Assembly (NCBI RefSeq): GCF_009758175.1
Contig: NZ_WRPM01000011.1
Coordinates: 23,862-87,861, forward strand
DNA length: 64,000 bases
Source: Nesterenkonia alkaliphila
Lineage (GTDB): Bacteria > Actinomycetota > Actinomycetes > Actinomycetales > Micrococcaceae
Direction of reading: 5' to 3'
Under the pieces are notes generated by a model. The model was not told the DNA's origin, did not search any database, and saw only the letters and a program-made list of their open reading frames with translations. Position numbers and translations under genes: made by a program. Positions 51,895 through 60,024 of this stretch are shown in pieces. Position 1 is the stretch's first letter. Each line of letters opens with the position of its first letter.

Positions 51895-54800
51895 CTACAG
51901 GCCGGGGCCGCGCCGTCGCACTGGTGCCGGGGAGTCGTTCAAGCCGCTCGAACGCGGGACGGTGGTGCGGACCGGGTTGGCGCGCACGCCGAGCGCGGGA
52001 CGTTGCGCGCGCACCGCCTCGACCGTCAGCTCGGCGTCCGGAGAGTCGGGACGGCGTTGGTCGGGGTCGTCCTGTTCTTGTATGACGGCGAGTTGGGTCT
52101 GGACACGGGCGAGGTCTTCTTCGGCCTCGGCTAGTGCGGTGGCGTGTCGGAAGGGTTGGCCGATGCGCTTCTCGGCCTCACCGATCGCATCCTCAGCGGC
52201 GACAAGGTCGGTGCGGGCGGCGTCCAAGAGCGCAGGGATGCCGGAGACGCGGTTCTCGATGCGTTGGATCAGCCCGACGCCGCCTTCGAGGAACGCCTCG
52301 CGGGTGACGATGAACCCGCTGTGGGGGACACCGGCCAGCGCGACGTTCACGACCAGGTCGCCACCGAGTGCCGGCCGGGTACTCAGCGTGATGCCGAATC
52401 CGCTGATGGTCCCGATGGTGCCGTGGTCACGGGCCTGGTAGCGCGGTGCCCATTTCAGGTCCGAGCTGTGTGCCCACTCGGCCAGCGCATGGGCGGCATC
52501 GGCCCGCGAGGTGTAGCTCTTCTCGGCGAGGTCGATGCCGAAGCGGTCGCCCGAGGTATCGCGCACTTTCCGGAGCGCGGCTTGTAGGGCGGTGATGTCG
52601 GCTTCGGCGCGGCGGGCGTCGTCACTGGCGCGGTCGCGGGTGTGGACGAGCATGGACTGATTGCGGTGGTAGGCCCGTTCCAGGCGGCGCAGCCGGGTGA
52701 CCTCGTTGGTGATGGTGGAGTGCTCCAGCAGTAGCGGGTTGCCTGAGCTGATGGCCTTCGCCTCAGCAGCAGACAACGCCGAGGAGTCGATCTCCTCGAT
52801 CTCACGGGTGTCGAGCCGGCCGCGCATGAGCTGGGCGATGAAGGTGGCCTTCCTCTCGACGCCTTGCCACATGTAGGAGTCGAAGGAGCGCTCGGTGACG
52901 AACCGGACGATCGCGACCTCGGCGTTCTGATTGCCCTGACGCAGGATGCGACCCTCCCGCTGGGCGATATCGGACGGTCGCCAGGGGCAGTCCAGGTGAT
53001 ACAAGGCCACGGCCCGGTTCTGGACGTTGGTGCCGACACCCATCTTCTCCGTGGAGCCCATCAGGACTGCGATGTGCCCGGCGCGGGCGGCGGCGAACAA
53101 CCTGGCCTTGTCGGCGTCGGTCTTGGCCTCGTGCATATACCTGATCGACTCGCCAGGTATCCCGCGCATGACGAGCTGGGCATGGAGTTCGTCGTAGGCG
53201 TTCCACCGCTCCGGGTTGGGGGTGCCGATGTCGGAGAACACCAGCTGCAACGCACCGCGGACGGGTGAGGGCTGTCCGGTGAGGGTGTCGAGGTACTCGT
53301 GATCCTTCGTCTGCTCCCAGACCCGGTGGATCGCGTCGGCGGCGACGTCGACCTTCGTTGGCCCCGAGGGGGTGTTGGGAACGATCATGCGGACATCGAG
53401 GGCAGCCTTGCGACCATCGGTGGAGATCACCAGCATGTTGTCCTCATCCGGCGACACGCTCTTTTTGGCGACCTTCTCGGCCCGGGCGCCAAGGTGGTCG
53501 ATGAACTGCTCCAACTCCACGGTCGGCTGCACTGCGACGGTGGCCGGGGCGCGTTTACCGTCGTCGCGGAGGGCGAGGTCGGGGGTGGGCAGGTCGAGGT
53601 CGTCGGCGGTCTTGACGTCGGCGAAGATCGACCACATCTTCAACATCTCGGGCACGTTGGAGAACTTCGCGAACCGGGTCTTCATCCGGAACGTGTTGTT
53701 CCCGGCCGGTGCCATCTCCATGCTCGTGACGGTCTGCCCGAAGGTCGCCGCCCACGCATCGAACGCCCCGATCCCGGCGGCCTCCAACAGGTCGGGCCGC
53801 AAGTAGCGCTGCATCACGTACGCCTCGGTCACCGAGTTGGAGATCGGGGTCGCGGTGGCGCCGGTGACAACCCGTTCGCGACCTTGCGAGCGCAGGTAGT
53901 CCAGTTTCATGTGCAGGTCGGATGCGCGGGCAGAACCCTCGATGGAGGCGTCGCGAATGTTGGATTCGGTGGCGAGGTTCTTGTACATGTGCATCTCGTC
54001 GACGATCACGTAGTCGATCCCGGTGTCCTCGAAACACACTCCCGCGTCCCGTCCGGTGTCGACGCGAGCCTTGACCTTGTTCTCCAACTGGAGCAGCTTG
54101 CGTTGGACGCGCTTGACGCTCATCCGGTCCTCGCCCTGGGCGTCGTCGAGGACCTGCTTGACCTGATCGACCTGGCCCTGGATGTAGGCGGCCTGGGTTT
54201 CGGCGCGCAGCGGGATCTTCGCGAACGCCCCCTGGGTGAGGATCACCGCGTCCCACTCGTTCGCTGACGCTCTGGCGACGAACAGCCGACGCTTCTCGGC
54301 GGTCAGGTCTTGGCTGGAGGCAGCGAGAATCCGTGCCCGCGGGTAGATCTGGAGCCATTCGCGGCCGAACTGCTCCAGCATGTGGTTCGGGACGACGACC
54401 ACGGGTTTGTCGATCAGGCCCATGCGGCGCATCTCCATCGCGCCCATGATCATCTCCGCGGTCTTGCCCGCCCCGACCTCGTGGAACAACCCGGCAGAGG
54501 GTTCGGCGATCATCCGCGCGACCGCGGCCCGCTGATGCGGTCGCGGCGTGAACGTCGCCGCCAGCCCGGGTAGGGAGAGGTATTCTCCGGCGCCGGTGTA
54601 GTCCCTGAGCACGATGGAGTTGAACCGCCGGTTGTACTCGGCCACCAGACTCGCCGCGCGTTCGGGGTCTTCCCACACCCATTCGGCGAACCGCTCGGCC
54701 AACGCGTCGGCCTTCTCTTGGGCGGCGGTGGTCTCCAGCGGGTTGAGCACTTGGCGCTTGCGGCCGTCGGAGTCTTCGACCTCGTCGTAGACCAGCAGGG

Positions 54801-56898
54801 TGCGTTGCTCCATCACGGCCTGGGCGATGTCCGGGGCCGGGCGGCGTTCGGTGCCCCACTCGCTGGTGGCCAGCAGCCCTTGGCGTCCGCCGCGGACCTC
54901 CCACACCCCCGGCAGCGGGTTCTCGACCCGCACCTGGTTCGTGCGCAGCATCTCGTTCAGGAACTGCTCGTGGACCTCCGCACTGATCCACACCGCGCCG
55001 AGCCGGGCGGTGATGTCCTCCACACCCAAGGCCTCGGGCAGCACCCCGGTCAGTGCCTCCACATTGGTTCCGAAGGCGGGATCGTCGGCGGCGCGAGACT
55101 TGGCGGCGTCGAGCTTGGTGCGTACGTCCCCGGACAGGTAGGCCGGGGCGTGGATGAGGTCGTCGGTGTCGGGGTCGGTGAACACCAGCCCCTCCAACGC
55201 GGCGTGGGCTTCCGCGTCGGGCATGCCGAGCATGTCGGCGATCAGGGGCAGGTCGATCCCGCCCGTCTTGTCGAGGCTGACCGCGATCGCATCAGCCGGG
55301 GTCTCCACCCCCTGGACTTCGGCGCGGGGTGCGACGACCCGGCGGGTCATGATCGCCGCTGGAGTCGCGGTCTGGTCGGTGTCGTCGAACTGTTCAAGGG
55401 CCATCACGAGCGCCCCGAAGGGGTCGGTGCGCAGTAGCCGGATCGGGGTGGGCACGATCCGCGCGTAGGTGTCCTCCCCGGCCTCATTGGTGCGCCCCGT
55501 GCGCCGCAGCGTGTACCGGTTCAAGGGTCCGTAGGTGCCGAGGTACTTCTGATACCCGCGGCGCAGCTGTTCGCGGGCGGTGGCGATGTCGTCGGTGTCA
55601 TCGACGCTCGCGGCCTCCAGCGTCAACAGCCGGGTGGCGGCATCGCGCAGACCTACCAGTGCGCGCAGCTCACTCGCGGCGGACTTCGGCACCGAGAGCG
55701 GCTCGACGGTCCCAGCGGCCACGGTGCCGAACCCGCCACCTTCGGTGGTGGTGATGCTGCCGTCCCACAGCTCCGGCGGCGAGGGCACGAACGCCGCACG
55801 CCGCGACTCCTGCACCGCCGTTCGTGGGGTCATCGACAGTCCGGCCCGGCGGGCGGTGAAGGTCACCTGGTCGATCGCATCGGCCAGATCGGCCTCCAGC
55901 CGGTCGAGGCTCCCCGTCACGATGAGGCTGTCGCTGCCGTACATGCCCTGCCCGATGCTGATGTCGCCCAGGACATGCTCGGGGTGGTGGTCGAAGTACG
56001 CATTGACCTTGATGGTCTGCCCGTCGAGGGTGATCGGAGTGACCCTCTCCCACAGGTCATCGGCCGGTGGCTGCCCATCTTCGCGGCGGCGCAGGATCAG
56101 CAGGTCGGTGACGACCTCGGTGCCCGCCGCCCGCCGGTGCGCACACGACGGGAGGCGGATCGCGCCCACCAGATCGGCCAGTGCGTTCATCTCTCGGCGG
56201 GCGCCGGGGTTCTGGGCGTCCATCGTGTAGTGCGAGGTCAGCACCGCCACCACCCCGCCCGGACGCACCAGGCGCAGGGACTTGAGGATGAAGTGGTTAT
56301 GCATCGACTGACCCGTCGGGTTGTGCACCGGATCATGCAGCCTCACATTGGCGAAGGGCACGGTGCCGATCGCCGCGTCGAAGTGGCCCTCGGGCAAGCG
56401 GGTGTCGGTGAACGACTCGCCGCGGATCGTCGCGTGCGGGTACAGGCCTCGGCTGATCGCCGCGGTGATCGGGTCCAGCTCCACCCCGGTCACCTGTGCC
56501 TGTTCGGGGGCCAGACCGATGAACGTGCCCGCGCCCGAGCCGGGTTCCAGCACCTGCCCGCCGTCGAACCCAAGCGCGCCCAGCGCATGCCACAACTGGG
56601 TAGCGATCAGGGGGTCGGTGTAGTGGGCGTTGATCGTCGTCCGCGCGGCAGCATCCCACTCCGCGTCGCTCAACAACTCACGCAGCTCGGCGCGCTCGGT
56701 CTCCCAGGCCGTCTTGGTCGTATCGAAGACCTCCGGGATCGCACCCCACGAGGACCACCGGGCCAGCACCCGCTGCTCCTCGGCCGACGCCAAGCGGTCT
56801 TCTTCGGTGAGTGTGCAGGCGAGGCGGATCGCGGCGACATTCGCCTCAAACCGTGCCTTCGCGCCCGAAGGGGCCAGATCCTCCTGGGAGGACGGCAC
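51895..56898 (-). CDS. Giant methyltransferase-fold/SNF2-type helicase of the conjugative element
   Basis: 1667 residues if started at the GTG at 56898. The frame is open to 57645, but 56937-57488 is occupied by a better-supported gene in another frame. An N6-methylase-like domain comes first: VLEPGSGAGTFIGLAPEQ near residue 113, then IGTVPFANV where active enzymes have NPPF/Y, so the methylase may be inactive. The helicase follows: Walker A FHEVGAGKTAEMI near 809, DEMHMYKNL near 965, TGATATPISNS, and the C-terminal motif QREGRILRQGNQN near 1319. A coiled-coil C-terminus ends it. Such proteins occur widely on ICEs and large plasmids and are thought to aid DNA processing or anti-restriction; the role here is unknown. 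Confidence 0.88.
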   Translation of the reverse strand: MPSSQEDLAPSGAKARFEANVAAIRLACTLTEEDRLASAEEQRVLARWSSWGAIPEVFDTTKTAWETERAELRELLSDAEWDAAARTTINAHYTDPLIATQLWHALGALGFDGGQVLEPGSGAGTFIGLAPEQAQVTGVELDPITAAISRGLYPHATIRGESFTDTRLPEGHFDAAIGTVPFANVRLHDPVHNPTGQSMHNHFILKSLRLVRPGGVVAVLTSHYTMDAQNPGARREMNALADLVGAIRLPSCAHRRAAGTEVVTDLLILRRREDGQPPADDLWERVTPITLDGQTIKVNAYFDHHPEHVLGDISIGQGMYGSDSLIVTGSLDRLEADLADAIDQVTFTARRAGLSMTPRTAVQESRRAAFVPSPPELWDGSITTTEGGGFGTVAAGTVEPLSVPKSAASELRALVGLRDAATRLLTLEAASVDDTDDIATAREQLRRGYQKYLGTYGPLNRYTLRRTGRTNEAGEDTYARIVPTPIRLLRTDPFGALVMALEQFDDTDQTATPAAIMTRRVVAPRAEVQGVETPADAIAVSLDKTGGIDLPLIADMLGMPDAEAHAALEGLVFTDPDTDDLIHAPAYLSGDVRTKLDAAKSRAADDPAFGTNVEALTGVLPEALGVEDITARLGAVWISAEVHEQFLNEMLRTNQVRVENPLPGVWEVRGGRQGLLATSEWGTERRPAPDIAQAVMEQRTLLVYDEVEDSDGRKRQVLNPLETTAAQEKADALAERFAEWVWEDPERAASLVAEYNRRFNSIVLRDYTGAGEYLSLPGLAATFTPRPHQRAAVARMIAEPSAGLFHEVGAGKTAEMIMGAMEMRRMGLIDKPVVVVPNHMLEQFGREWLQIYPRARILAASSQDLTAEKRRLFVARASANEWDAVILTQGAFAKIPLRAETQAAYIQGQVDQVKQVLDDAQGEDRMSVKRVQRKLLQLENKVKARVDTGRDAGVCFEDTGIDYVIVDEMHMYKNLATESNIRDASIEGSARASDLHMKLDYLRSQGRERVVTGATATPISNSVTEAYVMQRYLRPDLLEAAGIGAFDAWAATFGQTVTSMEMAPAGNNTFRMKTRFAKFSNVPEMLKMWSIFADVKTADDLDLPTPDLALRDDGKRAPATVAVQPTVELEQFIDHLGARAEKVAKKSVSPDEDNMLVISTDGRKAALDVRMIVPNTPSGPTKVDVAADAIHRVWEQTKDHEYLDTLTGQPSPVRGALQLVFSDIGTPNPERWNAYDELHAQLVMRGIPGESIRYMHEAKTDADKARLFAAARAGHIAVLMGSTEKMGVGTNVQNRAVALYHLDCPWRPSDIAQREGRILRQGNQNAEVAIVRFVTERSFDSYMWQGVERKATFIAQLMRGRLDTREIEEIDSSALSAAEAKAISSGNPLLLEHSTITNEVTRLRRLERAYHRNQSMLVHTRDRASDDARRAEADITALQAALRKVRDTSGDRFGIDLAEKSYTSRADAAHALAEWAHSSDLKWAPRYQARDHGTIGTISGFGITLSTRPALGGDLVVNVALAGVPHSGFIVTREAFLEGGVGLIQRIENRVSGIPALLDAARTDLVAAEDAIGEAEKRIGQPFRHATALAEAEEDLARVQTQLAVIQEQDDPDQRRPDSPDAELTVEAVRAQRPALGVRANPVRTTVPRSSGLNDSPAPVRRRGPGL

Positions 56899-56936
56899 AA
56901 ACCGCGGCGCAACCGCCGCAGGCCCCCCGGCTGCTG

Positions 56937-57488
56937 TTAGTGGACTTCGCGCAGGAACCGGATCGTTGCCGCTTCCGCGAGAACCTCCCGGTTCGCTTCC
57001 AGGTACTCCCTGGGGATCTCCGCCTCCAGGAGCCCGAGCAGGAACTCGGTCGGCAACGCCCACTCGGTCGCCTTGTCCTCCAGCTCCACTGTCGAGTGCA
57101 TCGGGTAGGGGGAGTCCTGTGCCCGCTCGGCCCAGGCGATCAGGTTCTCGTCCGAGGCTCGGGTCTGCTCCCACTCCTCGCGGGCCTGATCCAGCGGCAG
57201 GCTCGGATCGCCGGCCCAGGCCAGGTGCTGGTTCATCATGACCTCCTCCGCGATCTTCCGCGCCGTCATCCGACGAGATGCGTCCTTCAAGTAAGTCTGC
57301 CCCGAAGAGCGCCGCATCTCCACGCTCAACGCCGGGTTCTCTTCCAGTCTGCCCGCCAGGTCCGACACTTCGGCGGCGATCTGCGCCCCCAGGTCGCTGA
57401 AGAACCGCTCCGGGTCCTCCAGCGCGGCCATCCGTTCCGGGGCGTGCTGGGTCCAGTGATCCCGGACCCTGATCGCGTAATGGTTCAT
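56937..57488 (-). CDS. Hypothetical helical protein of the conjugative element
   Basis: 183 residues from the ATG at 57488 with GGAAGGAG upstream. The text (MNHYAIRVRDHWTQHAPERM, EDPERFFSDLGAQIAAEVSD, ARKIAEEVMMNQHLAW) is helical with normal composition. The overlapping frame of the helicase open reading frame is Gly/Arg/Pro-rich and not protein-like, which favours this gene. It resembles short proteins that precede the helicase in related elements as far as I recall. The function is unknown. Confidence 0.82.
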   Translation of the reverse strand: MNHYAIRVRDHWTQHAPERMAALEDPERFFSDLGAQIAAEVSDLAGRLEENPALSVEMRRSSGQTYLKDASRRMTARKIAEEVMMNQHLAWAGDPSLPLDQAREEWEQTRASDENLIAWAERAQDSPYPMHSTVELEDKATEWALPTEFLLGLLEAEIPREYLEANREVLAEAATIRFLREVH

Positions 57489-57645
57489 CGTTGGCTCCTT
57501 CCGCTGTCGGGGGCGCGGCCTGTCCGGCCGCGGTGGCCGACGCGTCGGCGATCGTGGTGGCGGCGGTGTCCTCATCCAGTCCCCACAGGTCCAGCTCAAG
57601 CTGACCCGGCGGGGGCGTGCGCCTGCGGGCGGCCATCAGTGCCAC
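57489..57645 (-). other. Short protein-like stretch ahead of 56937-57488, frame continuous with the helicase
   Basis: From a GTG at 57645 or ATG at 57636, about 50 codons (MAARRRTPPPGQLELDLWGL, then EDTAATTIADASATAAG) look coding. The frame then runs without a stop through the antisense-looking overlap and into the helicase. Either a small gene lost its stop, or the helicase once began here. I cannot decide from sequence alone. Confidence 0.4.
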
Positions 57646-57670
57646 CCGCTCTGACGCCGGTAGCCGCGGT

Positions 57671-59446
57671 TCACGTCTGCTCGCTTCCGAGCAGCGCTTC
57701 GATCGCGGCCCGGTCGGTCTTCAACGTCTTGGCGTCAGCGCGGGCCGTCCAGGGGCGCAGGTCGGTGACGATCGGGGGCGCGGAGCGGAGCATGGTGATG
57801 CCGGTGCCGAACGGCAACGTGCGGAGCCGGTCCGGCGGCAGGATCGCCACCCGCCGCACCGAGCGTTGCGAGGAGCGGGAGCCGTGGTCGCCGATGGTGG
57901 TGGAGTCGGTGTACTCGTCGTGCTCTCCGATCAATGTCGACAAGTCCGCCAGATCACGGGAGTTCGACGCCCCACCCAGGATGACTTTGACGATGGCGGC
58001 GTCCCAGATCGCATTCGCGGCGTTCTCACTCCACTTGTCCCGCGCTTGGGCGAGGGACTGCAGGACGGGCAGGGTGGTGATCCCGGTCCCGCCACCCTCG
58101 GCCATCAACGTCGGCAGCGACGGCAGGGGTGCGAGGTTGCCGACCTCATCCAGCGCCAGCAACAGCGGCGGGTCCAACCGCGCGCCAGCCGATCGGGCCG
58201 CGATCCGGCGGGCGGTCTCCACGAGGTCTTCGACGAACGCCGCCACCAACGCCGACGAGGCCCCCGCCCCCGCGCCGGTGGCCAGCAGATACAGGGTGCC
58301 CGAGCCAGTCAGGAACTTCTCGGGGTCGAAGTGCTCACCTGCCCGTGGGCTCACCGCGTCGAGCACCCGCGGGTCGGCCAGCGCAGCCAGGGACAGGGAG
58401 ACGCCTTGCCAGATCGAGTCGCGAGTGCGGGGGTCGGCCTCGATCATCGCCTCCAACGACTCGGCCCACCCGGTCGCGGCCTGCGAGGAGTTCGACAGAA
58501 TGCTGACGGCCTCGGCCGCGGTAGTGGGATCGAGGGTCCACCGGAACAGCTCCGACGCTGGCCGGTGGTCGAGGGCGGCGGCGTGCAGGAGCGCTTGCAG
58601 CGCGGCGCGGGTCTTGCCTTCCCAGAACCCGCCACCTTCCACACCACCAGCCGACAGACCGGTGCCAGAGGCCAGGCCGGTGGCGCGGATCATCGCCGTC
58701 AACGGGTCCTCACAGCCGCGAACTGGCGACCACCGCAACCCCGCCGGCACACCCTCAGCCAGATGCTGGGGATCGAACACCGCCACCGGCCGCCCATCAC
58801 GCTCACGCGCCTTCAACGTCGCGGTGAGGTTGTCCGGCCGGGTGCTCGTGGTCACCACGGCGCCGGGCGCATCGAGGATCGCGTTGATGACCACGTGCAG
58901 GCCCTTGCCCGAACGGGGCGGTCCGACGAGCAGGATCGAGTCCTCCACACTCGCCCACACCTGCCGGCCCTTGGACCTGCCCAGCAGGTAGCCGACATCC
59001 CCGGTCTGGGGCTTGTCGAGCGAGGGTCGCAACGTCGACGCGCGCCCCAGCAGCGCACGCCCGGAGGCGGCGCGGGCGACCTCACTACGGGTCGCGGTGC
59101 CCGACAGTCGTCGCGGATCGACTTCGACCCGGCGGGCATGGTCGCGGACCTGACCCAACACCCACCACGCCAGCGCCCCCAAGCCGACGAGCAGCATCGC
59201 GGCGGTGATCCAGTACGCCACTGCGCTCAGCCCCTCAGCATCCAGCGCGTCGCCGGGATCGCCGGGCTGCACCAGGACCATGAGCCCGGTCGCGACCCCC
59301 GCCTTCGGCTGAGGTGCGCCGGTGAGGAACGCCGCGATCGTGCCCGCCAAGCGCAGCACCCCCGCCAGTCCCGCCAGTCCGATCAGGGCGCCGATGGCCA
59401 GATTCGCCAGACCGTCACCCATTCCCGGCGTCCGCGGCGCACTCAT
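57671..59446 (-). CDS. Type IV coupling protein (TraG/VirD4-like ATPase)
   Basis: 591 residues from the ATG at 59446, overlapping the upstream stop. Two membrane segments lie at about 12-40 and 75-98, followed by the ATPase with Walker A GPPRSGKG at 175-182. Walker B is LLLALDEVGNLAPLPSL. The segment LPVLQSLAQARDKW followed by WDAAIVKVILGG is typical of the TraM-recognition/T4CP fold. It would bring the relaxase-DNA complex to the transfer channel, at the inner membrane. The Gly/Ala-rich cassette around residues 385-400 is normal for the family. Confidence 0.9.
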   Translation of the reverse strand: MSAPRTPGMGDGLANLAIGALIGLAGLAGVLRLAGTIAAFLTGAPQPKAGVATGLMVLVQPGDPGDALDAEGLSAVAYWITAAMLLVGLGALAWWVLGQVRDHARRVEVDPRRLSGTATRSEVARAASGRALLGRASTLRPSLDKPQTGDVGYLLGRSKGRQVWASVEDSILLVGPPRSGKGLHVVINAILDAPGAVVTTSTRPDNLTATLKARERDGRPVAVFDPQHLAEGVPAGLRWSPVRGCEDPLTAMIRATGLASGTGLSAGGVEGGGFWEGKTRAALQALLHAAALDHRPASELFRWTLDPTTAAEAVSILSNSSQAATGWAESLEAMIEADPRTRDSIWQGVSLSLAALADPRVLDAVSPRAGEHFDPEKFLTGSGTLYLLATGAGAGASSALVAAFVEDLVETARRIAARSAGARLDPPLLLALDEVGNLAPLPSLPTLMAEGGGTGITTLPVLQSLAQARDKWSENAANAIWDAAIVKVILGGASNSRDLADLSTLIGEHDEYTDSTTIGDHGSRSSQRSVRRVAILPPDRLRTLPFGTGITMLRSAPPIVTDLRPWTARADAKTLKTDRAAIEALLGSEQT

Positions 59447-60024
59447 CGCGGCCTCGCGATCACCTGGGTCCCGGAGACCCGGCCGAGCAGGATCACCTCA
59501 CCCGCCCCCGTACTGGTCAGCCCCACCTCGGCGAGGTGGGCGGTGTCGAGCAGCGCGCGGGCGTCGCCGGTCGGTGTGGCGCCGGTGTGGGCCACGATGA
59601 CCGCGACCGCGACGTCCTCGCCCGGCACGAAGCCCTCGCCGGTGACCTCCACCAACGAGGCCCCTGCCGTCGCCTCGTGCCGCTTCTCCTCGGGCTCAGG
59701 CTGAGGGCGGCGGCGCTTGGCCGGGGTGATGATGTCGGTGAACGCGGTGCCGTCGACCTCACGGACCTCCACGCGCACCGGCACCCGCCGATCCTGGGTC
59801 ACCGCATCGATCAGCGCCCCGAACGTCGAACGCCGCCACGGAGGGGCGAACTCGTCGGGCTCGAACGGCTCCCCGTCCACCCTGACGGTGAGTGTGCCGT
59901 CGTCGTTGACCCGCACGAGAACGTGCGGCAACACCACCGGCGGCGTCGCCGTATCGTGATCCTCTGTCCGGCCGTCATCGGGTTCGTCGGGGTTGCCGGA
60001 GCGGCGGTAGCGGGGGCGGCTCAT
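59443..60024 (-). CDS. Hypothetical transfer-operon protein
   Basis: 193 residues, ATG at 60024 overlapping the VirB4-like gene stop (ATGA), and overlapping the coupling-protein start. Composition is acidic and Pro-rich at the N-terminus. A beta-rich stretch follows (VLPHVLVRVNDDGTLTVRVDG), then a segment with WRRSTFGALIDAVTQDRRVP and the end ASLVEVTGEGFVPGEDVAVA. No membrane segment. It is embedded in the conjugation operon between the ATPases; the function is unknown. Confidence 0.72.
   Translation of the reverse strand: MSRPRYRRSGNPDEPDDGRTEDHDTATPPVVLPHVLVRVNDDGTLTVRVDGEPFEPDEFAPPWRRSTFGALIDAVTQDRRVPVRVEVREVDGTAFTDIITPAKRRRPQPEPEEKRHEATAGASLVEVTGEGFVPGEDVAVAVIVAHTGATPTGDARALLDTAHLAEVGLTSTGAGEVILLGRVSGTQVIARPR

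Noticed and set aside
56811..58991. Long plus-strand frame opposite the coupling protein and helicase start
   Set aside because: Ser/Arg/Pro-rich composition, spans three genes on the other strand, no motif.
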